Assembly: GCA_902765725.1 (NCBI GenBank)
Contig: CACXAT010000012.1
Coordinates: 1 to 64,000 of the forward strand
Reading direction: 5' to 3'
DNA length: 64,000 nt
Origin: an uncultured Lachnospiraceae bacterium
Lineage (GTDB): Bacteria; Bacillota; Clostridia; Lachnospirales; Lachnospiraceae
Shown: one piece after another, positions 51,124 to 59,038 of the stretch
How positions within the stretch are numbered: position 1 is the stretch's first letter
Layout: each line of letters opens with the position of its first letter
The notes under the pieces: model-generated
Database searches by the model: none
The model's input: the letters and a program-made list of their open reading frames with translations, nothing else
Told to the model about the DNA's origin: nothing
Program-made: the position numbers and the translations under genes

Positions 51124-52617
51124 TTATTCCTCCATCCCCAAAGCAAGCAGTTTATCTTCTGTCGCCTCACTGGCTGGCATCTCGCCGGACTGCTGCAGTG
51201 ATCTCATCACGATGATCCTGTCACTGAGTCCGATTACTTCCGGAAGTTCCGAGGAGATCAGGATCACTCCGAGTCCCTGTTTGGCAAACCGGCAGATCAT
51301 CTCATAGAACTCGCTCTTCGCACCGACGTCAATTCCCTTGGTCGGTTCATCCAGGATCAGTACCTGAGGGCTTGTCGCAACTGCCCTTGCGACGATGCAT
51401 TTCTGCTGATTGCCGCCTGACAGTTCCAGGACCTTCTTGTTCATGGACGGTGTCTTGATCGAGAATTCCTCGATTCCCTTCAGAGCCATCTCCTTCTCTT
51501 TCTTCGTGTCGATGATTCCCAGAGTATTCGAGTTCTGTTTCAGGGAAGCGATATCGATGTTGCCGGCGACATCCAGGTTGCCGAGCAGTCCCTGCAGCTT
51601 GCGGTCCTCCGGCACCAGCATGATGCCGTTTCTCATCGCCTCCTTCGGCGACCGGTTCTCAATCTTCTTTCCATTGAGACGGATCGTACCGGATTTGCGC
51701 TTGTCTGCTCCGATGATCGCTCTCATGAGCTCTGTCCGTCCGGCTCCGACCAGTCCGGAGAACCCGAGAACCTCTCCTCTGTGCAGCTGGAAGGAAACAG
51801 GCTTCACATAATCGGATGAGACATTCTCCACATCCAGCAACACATCGCCGATCTGCTTGTCCTTATCCAGAGATCCGTAGATGTCACCCAGGTCTCTGCC
51901 GACCATCAGTTTAATCAGTTCAGCATCCGTGACCTTCGATGTCTCGTACACGCCTATATGCCTGCCGTCCTTGAAGATCGCCACCTTGTCCGTGATCTGC
52001 CGGATCTCACTCATACGATGCGAGACATACAGAACGATCTTGCCCGCATCCCTCAGCTTGCGGATGATATCAAACAGGCTCTTGATCTCCGCATCCGAGA
52101 GTGACGCAGTCGGTTCATCAAATGCGATGACCTTCAGGTTCTCTCTGCTGTAAGCCTTCATGATCTCAACCATCTGCTGGTAGGCGATCGACAGATTCTT
52201 GACCTTCTCCGTGGGACGGATCGGAAGACCGAAATCATCGATGATCTCCTGGGCCATTCTGTTCGCCTGCGCAGTATTGATCACTCCCAGGCTGTTCGAA
52301 GGCATTCTTCCGAGATAGATATTCTCTGCGACGCTCAGCTCCAGGAGAATCTGTCTTTCCTGGTAGATAATGCTGACGCCCTCTTCGATTGCCTGATGGG
52401 GAGATTTGAAATGCTTCTCCTGGCCATCCAGCAGGTAAGTGCCGCTGGTAGGCTGGTAGTCTCCGTTGAGAGTCTTCAGCAGAGTCGACTTTCCTGCTCC
52501 GTTCTCACCCAGAAAGGCAAGGACTTCACCGCCAAAGGCCTGAAAACTGACATCGTCCAGCGCCTTGACACCCGGGAAGTATTTCGAAATGTGCTGAAAC
52601 TCGAGAACAGTTCCCAT
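51124..52617 (-). CDS. sugar ABC transporter ATP-binding protein (AraG/RbsA-like, duplicated ATPase)
   Basis: 497 residues with two ABC cassettes. First Walker A LGENGAGKSTLLKTLNG near residue 38, first signature weak, Walker B VIAFDEPTASLSD; second Walker-A-like GLVGAGRTELMRA, signature LSGGNQQKCIVARA, Walker B LILDEPTKGIDVG. This is the standard sugar-importer type. The ATG at 52617 with GGAGGAAC is preferred over an earlier in-frame ATG. First gene of the operon. Confidence 0.93.
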   Translation of the reverse strand: MGTVLEFQHISKYFPGVKALDDVSFQAFGGEVLAFLGENGAGKSTLLKTLNGDYQPTSGTYLLDGQEKHFKSPHQAIEEGVSIIYQERQILLELSVAENIYLGRMPSNSLGVINTAQANRMAQEIIDDFGLPIRPTEKVKNLSIAYQQMVEIMKAYSRENLKVIAFDEPTASLSDAEIKSLFDIIRKLRDAGKIVLYVSHRMSEIRQITDKVAIFKDGRHIGVYETSKVTDAELIKLMVGRDLGDIYGSLDKDKQIGDVLLDVENVSSDYVKPVSFQLHRGEVLGFSGLVGAGRTELMRAIIGADKRKSGTIRLNGKKIENRSPKEAMRNGIMLVPEDRKLQGLLGNLDVAGNIDIASLKQNSNTLGIIDTKKEKEMALKGIEEFSIKTPSMNKKVLELSGGNQQKCIVARAVATSPQVLILDEPTKGIDVGAKSEFYEMICRFAKQGLGVILISSELPEVIGLSDRIIVMRSLQQSGEMPASEATEDKLLALGMEE

Positions 52618-52784
52618 TCCGGTTCCTCCTGTTGTAAATATCACTCGTTTTGTTCCGTATCCGGATCTGTTTACCGTCATTTTGTCGGTTTTGACCCTCT
52701 CTTCTCTTCTATAAAGTAGCAAAAGGTATGATTCATTTCATTGCTCAGAATTGCTATCGTGTTTTGATTTCTTGCTCTATTGGC

Positions 52785-52818
52785 AAAATAAAAAGACGGA
52801 ACCGTGCGATTCCGCCTT
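52785..52818 (-). terminator. terminator of the amino-acid ABC operon
   Basis: AAGGCGGAA/TTCCGTCTT stem (one G-T position) with an 8-base loop on the minus strand, followed by TTTTATTTTG. It closes the operon that ends with the ATPase gene at 52874. Confidence 0.85.
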
Positions 52819-52873
52819 CTTTACAGTTTCTGTTTTGTTCAGATAGTCTCTCCCCAGGGAGCTTTGCAGGATA

Positions 52874-53596
52874 TTACAGGACTTTCGACAGGAAATCCTG
52901 AAGTCTCGGGTTCTTCGGGTTATTGAAAAACTCATAGGGCGTGTTCTCTTCGGCCACAACTCCTTCATCGATAAACAGGATCCTGCTGCCGACTTCTCTG
53001 GCGAATCCCATCTCATGGGTGACAACGACCATGGTCATGCCGTCATCCGCCAACTCCTTCATGATCTCCAGTACCTCGCCGACCATCTCCGGGTCAAGAG
53101 CGCTGGTGGGTTCATCGAAGAGCATCACATCCGGATCCATGGCAAGGGCCCTGGCGATCGCGATTCGCTGCTGCTGTCCTCCGGAGAGCATGCCCGGGTA
53201 GGCATCCGCCTTATCCGGAAGTCCGATCCGCTTCAGCAGATCCTCCGCCTTGGCATCCGCTTCTTCCTGGCTCATTTTCTTGAGAAGGACCGGGGCAAGG
53301 GTGATGTTCTGGCGCACCGTCTTCATGGGGAAGAGATTGAACTGCTGGAACACCATGCCCATCCTCTGGCGGATCTTGTCGATGTCCGTCTTCGGATCGG
53401 TCAGGGTGACTCCCTCGAAGATGATCTCTCCTCCCGTCGGCTCTTCCAGCAGGTTCAGGCAGCGCAGGAAGGTCGACTTGCCGGAGCCGGAGGGTCCGAT
53501 CACGACCACCTTCTCGCCCTTCTCGATATGCTGGTCGATTCCGCGAAGGACCTGATGGTCACCAAATGTCTTCTGAAGATTCTTTGTAATGATCAT
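52874..53596 (-). CDS. polar amino acid ABC transporter ATP-binding protein
   Basis: 240 residues. Walker [17 protein letters not shown] near 34, Q-loop [14 protein letters not shown], signature [17 protein letters not shown], Walker [17 protein letters not shown], switch His [10 protein letters not shown]. GlnQ/HisP type. The start overlaps the permease stop by four bases. Confidence 0.93.
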   Translation of the reverse strand: MIITKNLQKTFGDHQVLRGIDQHIEKGEKVVVIGPSGSGKSTFLRCLNLLEEPTGGEIIFEGVTLTDPKTDIDKIRQRMGMVFQQFNLFPMKTVRQNITLAPVLLKKMSQEEADAKAEDLLKRIGLPDKADAYPGMLSGGQQQRIAIARALAMDPDVMLFDEPTSALDPEMVGEVLEIMKELADDGMTMVVVTHEMGFAREVGSRILFIDEGVVAEENTPYEFFNNPKNPRLQDFLSKVL

Positions 53597-54300
53597 TTCC
53601 GGTCCCCCTTTCCCATCCTGCGCTCGAAGAATCCCATCAGGGAAGACAGGCCGAGCGTCATAACAAGGTAGATCGCAGCCGCGATCACATACGGCGGGAT
53701 CACATCCCAGGTCCTGGATCCGACATAGCCTGCCATCTTCATCAGGTCATTGACAGCGATGACGGAGATAACGGAGGTCTCCTTGACCAGGGAAATGAAT
53801 TCATTGCCCAGTGCGGGAAGGATGTTCTTGATGGCCTGCGGAAGGATGATCATACGCATCGTCATGGAATAGGTCAGGCCGAGGGAACGGCCGGCCTCCA
53901 TCTGTCCCACCGGGATCGATTCGATGCCCGCGCGGATGATCTCGGATACGTAGGCTCCGGAGTTGATGCCGCAGCACACAGCGCCGACAACGATCGGATT
54001 CGTGTCCGGAGCCGTGAAGATCAGGTTGTAGATGATCATGATCTGGACGATCATGGGTGTGCCGCGGATGACCGTGACATAGAACCTGGCGAATGCATTG
54101 AGGGCATGGACCAGCGGGTTCCTGGAATGTCTCGAGGAGACACGGATCACCGCGAGGATAATGCCGATCGCGATACCGATGATCACTGCGAACAATGAGA
54201 TCAGCAGAGTCATGCGAAGGCCGCTCAGATATGCGAGATACCTCTGTTCAGGGACCCAGGCATTATAGAAGCCCTGGCCGATTGATTTTAATACTTCCAT
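53593..54300 (-). CDS. polar amino acid ABC transporter permease
   Basis: 235 residues. HisM/GlnP type with about five membrane segments and the EAA-like loop [28 protein letters not shown]. It dimerises as the pore. Ends in an overlap with the ATPase gene. A stem-loop separates it from the binding-protein gene upstream. Confidence 0.92.
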   Translation of the reverse strand: MEVLKSIGQGFYNAWVPEQRYLAYLSGLRMTLLISLFAVIIGIAIGIILAVIRVSSRHSRNPLVHALNAFARFYVTVIRGTPMIVQIMIIYNLIFTAPDTNPIVVGAVCCGINSGAYVSEIIRAGIESIPVGQMEAGRSLGLTYSMTMRMIILPQAIKNILPALGNEFISLVKETSVISVIAVNDLMKMAGYVGSRTWDVIPPYVIAAAIYLVMTLGLSSLMGFFERRMGKGDRK

Positions 54301-54324
54301 AATCCAACTTTCTGTTTAGAAACA

Positions 54325-54346
54325 GGGCACCCTGCAAAGGGTGCCC
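54325..54346 (-). terminator. intra-operon hairpin after the amino-acid binding protein gene
   Basis: GGGCACCCT pairs perfectly with AGGGTGCCC around a 4-base loop. On the minus strand TGTTTCT follows, a weak U-run. Lying between binding protein and permease genes, it probably allows partial read-through and stabilises the upstream mRNA, giving more binding protein than permease. Confidence 0.65.
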
Positions 54347-54383
54347 CTTCAATCGGTTCATATCATATGAGACAGGGAGTGAA

Positions 54384-55679
54384 TCACTCAGCCTCCGTCT
54401 CAGCTGCTTCTGCTTCTGTCTCGGCTGCGCCTTCAGAAGCGGTGGAATGAGAAGCGATGATCTCATCCATCTCGCCGCTCTCCTGCAGCTGGGTGATGAC
54501 TGCGTCCACAGCAGCCTTCATCTGGTCATTGCCCTTCTTGATCGCTACTGCGTAGGAGTCCTCGAACAGAGCGTCTCCGGAGAGGATCGCAAGTCCGTCA
54601 CTGGATGCGACCAGCTCAAGAGCCGGAGCCTCATCCATAACGATGCAGTCAATCTTGCCGTTCAGAAGATCCTGCGCTGCCTGGACAAACTTGGTGTAGC
54701 GCTGTACAGACTTCGGAGCCGCGTTCTCGCTGACCCACAGGTCCGCGATGTTGCCCTGCTGCACGCCGACGACCTTGCCTTCCAGAGCCTCAGCGGCAGA
54801 CTCCTCAACCTTCGGATCTGCCTTGTTGACAACGATCACATCCTTGGAATCCACATACTTGACGGAGAAGTCCATGACGTTCTCACGCTCTTCGCTGACA
54901 GACACGCCTGCAGCTACGATATCGACCTTGCCCTGCTGAACTGCCAGAAGCGCTCCGTCGAAGTCCATGTTCTGAACTACGAGCTCTACGCCAAGAGCAT
55001 CTGCGATCGCCTGCGCGATATCCATGTCGATACCCTCTACATCCTCGCCTACGAGATATTCATAAGGAGCAAATCCTGCCTCGGTTCCGACGATCAGCTT
55101 GCCGTCAGATACGGTGGTCACTGCGCTGAAGTCAACTTCCTCAGCCTCAGTCTCAGCGGCAGCAGCTTCGGTCTCAACAGCCTCTGCCTCAGTCTCAGCA
55201 ACAACGACCTCTGCCTCGGTCTCAGCAACAACGACCTCTGCCTCGGTCTCAGCAGCTACAACTGCCTCTGCCTCAGTCTCAGCAGCTACAACTGCCTCTG
55301 CCTCGGTCTCAGCGACTACAGCTGCCTCTGCCTCGGTCTCAGCAACTACAACTGCCTCTGCCTCGGTCTCAGCAACAACAGCTGCCTCTGCCTCAGTCTC
55401 AGCAACAACAGCTGCCTCTGCCTCGGTCTCAGCAACAACAGCTGCCTCTGCCTCGGTCTCGGCGACTACAGCAGCTGCTTCCGTCTCAGCAACGGCTGCT
55501 TCTGTCTCGACTGCCTGAGCGGCGGTCTCTTCCACTGCCTGAGTCTCAGCGGCTGCCTGGGTCTCCACGGTCGTCGCCTTCTCAGTAGCTTTCTCGGTTT
55601 CCTTCTTCTGGCCGCTGCATCCGGTAAGGACCAGAGCAGTCACGGCAAGGAGAGCTGCGATCTTCCTGAACTTTTTCAT
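54384..55679 (-). CDS. amino acid ABC transporter substrate-binding lipoprotein with ETEAEA repeat linker
   Basis: 431 residues from ATG 55679. Lipoprotein signal with lipobox LVLTGCSG (Cys near residue 20). Then a very unusual linker (about residues 45-185) of roughly a dozen AETEAEAAVV-like units, highly acidic and Ala/Val-rich, before a normal SBP_bac_3 domain (LIVGTEAGFAPYEYL, DMDIAQAIADALGVELVVQ, GKVVGVQQGNIADLWV). The last ~17 residues repeat the AETEAEA motif after the fold ends. The SBP and its position next to GlnP/GlnQ-like genes support polar amino-acid uptake; the specificity is unknown. The linker may hold the binding domain away from the membrane through the cell wall. Confidence 0.9.
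   Translation of the reverse strand: MKKFRKIAALLAVTALVLTGCSGQKKETEKATEKATTVETQAAAETQAVEETAAQAVETEAAVAETEAAAVVAETEAEAAVVAETEAEAAVVAETEAEAAVVAETEAEAVVVAETEAEAAVVAETEAEAVVAAETEAEAVVAAETEAEVVVAETEAEVVVAETEAEAVETEAAAAETEAEEVDFSAVTTVSDGKLIVGTEAGFAPYEYLVGEDVEGIDMDIAQAIADALGVELVVQNMDFDGALLAVQQGKVDIVAAGVSVSEERENVMDFSVKYVDSKDVIVVNKADPKVEESAAEALEGKVVGVQQGNIADLWVSENAAPKSVQRYTKFVQAAQDLLNGKIDCIVMDEAPALELVASSDGLAILSGDALFEDSYAVAIKKGNDQMKAAVDAVITQLQESGEMDEIIASHSTASEGAAETEAEAAETEAE
55141..55500 (-). repeat. 27-30 base tandem repeat encoding AETEAEA units
   Basis: About twelve in-frame units of roughly 30 bases (some 27) with near-identical sequence, differing mainly at third positions and at Ala/Val codons. 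The strong nucleotide identity suggests recent expansion or slippage. Not a CRISPR array: there are no spacers. Confidence 0.92.
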
Positions 55680-55737
55680 AATCGACTCCTTCTCACTTTT
55701 GTTATGCCTATATGATGCAAACCTGTAGTTCTCAAGC

Positions 55738-55766
55738 ATTATATGGCAATCTTGTACAGAACACAA
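55738..55766 (-). promoter_or_regulatory. promoter of the amino-acid ABC operon
   Basis: On the minus strand TTGTGT (55761-55766), a 17-base spacer and a perfect TATAAT (55738-55743), about 60 bases before the lipoprotein ATG. Confidence 0.7.
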
Positions 55767-55775
55767 GTATTAATA

Positions 55776-55811
55776 ATGCATCTTTAGGCGTTTTTCGGCC
55801 AAAAGATGCAT
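55776..55811 (-). promoter_or_regulatory. stem-loop between the PFL gene and the amino-acid ABC promoter
   Basis: ATGCATCTTT with AGGC/GGCC pairing: ATGCATCTTTTGGCC on one side and its near-complement on the other, 7-base A-rich loop. No T-run follows (ATTATTAA), so it may be a weak terminator for the PFL gene or an operator next to the -35. Confidence 0.45.
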
Positions 55812-55843
55812 ATTATAATCGATATTGTCATATATATTCACAA

Positions 55844-57208
55844 TCAGTTTTTGAACGAGTGGATCGGAGCCGGGATCCTGCCCTTCCTGCGGATGAAGTC
55901 CTCACAGGAGAAGCCGTTCACGGCCATGATCGGCGCATGTCCCAGCAGTCCGCCGAACTCTACGCTCTCTCCCACGCCCTTGCCGATCACCGGGATCAGC
56001 CTGACCGCTGTCGTCTTCGCGTTCACCATGCCGATCGCCATCTCATCGGCGATAATGCCTGAGATTGTGGATGCCTTGGTGTCTCCCGGGATGGCGATCA
56101 TGTCAAGGCCCACCGAGCAGACGCAGGTCATTGCCTCCAGCTTCTCCAGGTGAAGCGCTCCTGCCTCCACCGCGTCGATCATCCCCTGGTCCTCTGACAC
56201 GGGGATAAATGCGCCGGACAGTCCGCCCACATAGCTGGATGCCATGACGCCGCCCTTCTTGACCTGGTCATTGAGCAGTGCCAGTGCCGCGGTGGTTCCC
56301 GGTGCGCCGGCGTACTCCAGGCCGATCTCGCAGAGAATATCCGCCACCGAATCTCCCATTGCCGGAGTCGGAGCCAGGGACAGGTCTATAATTCCGAAGG
56401 GAACGCCCAGCCGTCTGGACGCCTCCTGCGCCACCAGCTGTCCCACACGGGTCACCTTGAAGGCAGTCTTCTTGATGGTCTCACAGAGAACCTCGAAGCT
56501 CTCCCCTCTCACTGATTCCAGCGCGGTCTTTACAACGCCGGGACCGGAGACGCCGACATTGATCACCGTATCTCCTTCGGTCACGCCGTGAAATGCGCCT
56601 GCCATGAAGGGATTGTCATCCGGAGCGTTGCAGAATACGACCAGCTTCGCGCAGCCCAGGGAATCCTTCTCCTTCGTAAGCTCGGCTGTCTGGAGGATGA
56701 TCTCTCCGAGCAGACGGATCGCATCCATGTCGATCCCTGTCTTGGTGGAGCCCACATTGACGGAGGAGCAGACATAATCCGTGCAGGCCAGTGCCTCGGG
56801 GATGGCCCGGATCAGGTTCTCCTCTGCCGGGGTCATACCCTTCGATACAACAGCGGAGAAGCCGCCCAGGAAATTGACTCCCACACTCTTCGCCGCCCGG
56901 TCCAGTGTCCTGGCTATGCTGACGAAGTCCTCCGGCGTCTTGCAGGCAGAGGCCCCGACAAGGCCGATGGGGGTTACAGAGATCCGCTTGTTGACGATCG
57001 GGATGCCGTATTCCCTCTCGATCTCATGTCCGACCCGGACCAGGTCCCTGGCACAGGTCGTGATCTTGCTGTAGATGTTTTCATTTAACTGAGTAAGATC
57101 CGAGGAGATGCAGTCCAGAAGGCTGATGCCCATGGTGATCGTACGCACGTCCAGGTTCTCCTGGGTGATCATCTTGACTGTCTCGGTCGCTTCCAGAATA
57201 TTAATCAT
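55844..57208 (-). CDS. PFL family protein (UPF0210/DUF711)
   Basis: 454 residues. Begins [27 protein letters not shown] and has [71 protein letters not shown] conserved family of unknown function with a pyruvate-formate-lyase-like fold annotation. It directly follows a small ACT protein (30 bases), an arrangement seen in many Firmicutes and archaea, suggesting a two-part regulated enzyme. No catalytic role is claimed. Confidence 0.9.
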   Translation of the reverse strand: MINILEATETVKMITQENLDVRTITMGISLLDCISSDLTQLNENIYSKITTCARDLVRVGHEIEREYGIPIVNKRISVTPIGLVGASACKTPEDFVSIARTLDRAAKSVGVNFLGGFSAVVSKGMTPAEENLIRAIPEALACTDYVCSSVNVGSTKTGIDMDAIRLLGEIILQTAELTKEKDSLGCAKLVVFCNAPDDNPFMAGAFHGVTEGDTVINVGVSGPGVVKTALESVRGESFEVLCETIKKTAFKVTRVGQLVAQEASRRLGVPFGIIDLSLAPTPAMGDSVADILCEIGLEYAGAPGTTAALALLNDQVKKGGVMASSYVGGLSGAFIPVSEDQGMIDAVEAGALHLEKLEAMTCVCSVGLDMIAIPGDTKASTISGIIADEMAIGMVNAKTTAVRLIPVIGKGVGESVEFGGLLGHAPIMAVNGFSCEDFIRRKGRIPAPIHSFKN

Positions 57209-57238
57209 AGTTATACCGCCTGTCTGAATGCCGGATGC

Positions 57239-57511
57239 TCAGATCCGGTGCATCGCGTTAAAGATATCTTCGCCCATGACCCGGATCGACAGTCCCATGC
57301 TCCTGCCCATCTCGTCCAGCTCATCGGCGATCACGCCGGTCTCCCTGGGGGATTTGGAGGGATCCGTGACCATCATCATATTGAAATACCCGCCGACGAT
57401 GGTCTGTGAGATGTCCAGGATGTTGATCTGGTTCTCCGCAAGATAGGTGCAGACTCTGGCGATGATCCCTACTGCGTCCTTGCCGACTACGGTTATGATT
57501 ACTCTCTTCAT
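57239..57511 (-). CDS. single ACT-domain protein (UPF0237)
   Basis: 90 residues. The ACT core reads ITVVGKDAVGIIARVCTYLAENQINILDI. UPF0237 proteins occur next to the PFL-like (UPF0210) gene, as here, and probably sense an amino acid for it. 19 bases after the metallo-hydrolase gene. Confidence 0.92.
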   Translation of the reverse strand: MKRVIITVVGKDAVGIIARVCTYLAENQINILDISQTIVGGYFNMMMVTDPSKSPRETGVIADELDEMGRSMGLSIRVMGEDIFNAMHRI

Positions 57512-57529
57512 GATTTTCTCCCTTGTGTT

Positions 57530-58330
57530 TCAGATATGCAGCAGCTCCATCGGATGACTGCGGCTTGCGACCTCGACCGGTATATCGCCCTCTTTGTAGG
57601 GGCACTGCTGATCCAGGGCAAGCTCGGCCATCACCGTCGCGTAGGCCAGTTCGTCATAGTTGTTGGTCTTGCTCAGATGGCCCAGATAGGCCTTCTCCAT
57701 ATGGTCATTCAGGATCTGCGCCAGCAGCATGCCCGCGGAGACGTTGGACAGATGTCCCTTCTCTGACAGGATCCTCTGCTTGAGCGGATAGGGATAGGGT
57801 CCCACCTGAAGCATGTTCTCGTCATGGTTGGATTCCACCAGCACCGTGTCCAGATCCTTCAGATGCGACAGGGTGTACCTGCTGTAACATCCCATGTCGG
57901 TCGCGACCGCAGCCGCCCGGCCCCCGGTCTCCACCCGGTATGCCACAGGATCCGCGGCGTCATGGGAGACGTGGAAGGCTTCGATTCTGAGATCACCGAT
58001 GGTAAATGGAAGATCCGCATCGATGGTGCGGAACAGGCTCTCGTCCACCTTGCCCAGGGGCGAGTAGCGCATGATCTGGCGGATCGTAGGCGCCGTCGCG
58101 TAGATGGGTATGTGGGCCTTCCGGCTCAGGACTCCCAGCCCGGATATATGGTCGCTGTGCTCATGGGTGATAAGGATCGCTGAAAGATCCTCCGGCTTGC
58201 GGCCGATACTCCTGAGCGCGTCGGTGATGCGTTTGCAGGAGATCCCCGCATCGATCAGCACAGCTGCCTTGTCAGATCCGATGTATATGCAGTTTCCGCT
58301 GCTCCCGCTGGCGATGCTGTAAAAGTCCAA
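57530..58330 (-). CDS. MBL-fold metallo-hydrolase (YycJ/WalJ-like)
   Basis: 266 residues. The start codon is TTG at 58330 (MDFYSIASGSSGNCIYIG) with AGGAAGG upstream. The metal motif THEHSDHISGL lies near residue 58; HVSHDAADPVAYRVE and DMGCYS provide further ligands. Similar to YycJ-like exonucleases, but YycFGHI genes are not near. Operon with coaE upstream and the ACT/PFL pair downstream. Confidence 0.9.
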   Translation of the reverse strand: MDFYSIASGSSGNCIYIGSDKAAVLIDAGISCKRITDALRSIGRKPEDLSAILITHEHSDHISGLGVLSRKAHIPIYATAPTIRQIMRYSPLGKVDESLFRTIDADLPFTIGDLRIEAFHVSHDAADPVAYRVETGGRAAAVATDMGCYSRYTLSHLKDLDTVLVESNHDENMLQVGPYPYPLKQRILSEKGHLSNVSAGMLLAQILNDHMEKAYLGHLSKTNNYDELAYATVMAELALDQQCPYKEGDIPVEVASRSHPMELLHI

Positions 58331-58354
58331 TATTCTGTCTTCCTTCCTGTACGG

Positions 58355-58963
58355 TCAGGAGATCTTCCCGATCTTTCTCAAGGCAAGTGCCTGATCCACC
58401 TGCAAGAACGTATTCTCTATGTTTTGGGAGGAATTGTCAATCGTCAGTGAAGTCAGGGCGCGGAAGCTCTCATCCGGCCTCTGGCTCCGGAACATCTGCG
58501 TGATCCTCTCATCCGTATAGCCCCTGCTGCTCTTCAAACGCTCTCTGCGGGTCTCTTCATCCGCATAGACGTACCAGATCTCATCACAGACCGCGTCATA
58601 GCCGTCATCCAGAAGAAGAGCCGCCTCCACCACGATCAGAGGGCTGTCTTCGTGCTCCCGGATCAGCTGAAGGACCCGGGCTTTTACGGCCGGATGCACG
58701 ATAGCATTGAGTTTCGAGCGAAGATCGCTGTCTCCAAATACCAGCCGGGCGACTGCCCCGCGGTCGATCGAACCATCCGCGGCAACCGCCTGCTGCCCGA
58801 ACAGCCGGATCATCGGCTCATAGCACGCCTCCCCCGGATCCTGAAGGTCTCTGGCGACCTCGTCGCACTCGATCAGATACGCCCCGTAGGCCTGTCTGAG
58901 GTACTCCAGCACCGTGCTCTTCCCCGAGCCGACGCCCCCTGTGATTCCCAGTACTTTCATCAT
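58355..58963 (-). CDS. coaE: dephospho-CoA kinase
   Basis: 202 residues (MMKVLG..., the start may be the second Met at 58960). P-loop GITGGVGSGKST at the N-terminus, ECDEVARDLQ and VVEAALLLDDGYDAVCDEIWYV. Last step of CoA synthesis. It follows polA, a pairing common in Firmicutes (polA-coaE). Confidence 0.95.
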   Translation of the reverse strand: MMKVLGITGGVGSGKSTVLEYLRQAYGAYLIECDEVARDLQDPGEACYEPMIRLFGQQAVAADGSIDRGAVARLVFGDSDLRSKLNAIVHPAVKARVLQLIREHEDSPLIVVEAALLLDDGYDAVCDEIWYVYADEETRRERLKSSRGYTDERITQMFRSQRPDESFRALTSLTIDNSSQNIENTFLQVDQALALRKIGKIS

Positions 58964-59038
58964 TTCATTTCCTTCATACTCACGTCCTGCCAGGCTGCAG
59001 GGCCCTTCCGTCGCAGCGCTTCGAACCAGCCGTCCCCG

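Noticed and set aside
48997..52617. Naming the transporter araFGH outright
   Set aside because: Similarity to AraF and AraH is seen only by eye in several stretches; the sugar is not proved, so no gene symbols were given.
55141..55500. CRISPR-like periodic array
   Set aside because: Units are contiguous without unique spacers and lie in frame inside a protein gene.
54447..55715. Plus-strand frame over the lipoprotein gene with LCLGLS repeats
   Set aside because: It is the antisense reading of the coding tandem repeat; no start signals or homologous features.
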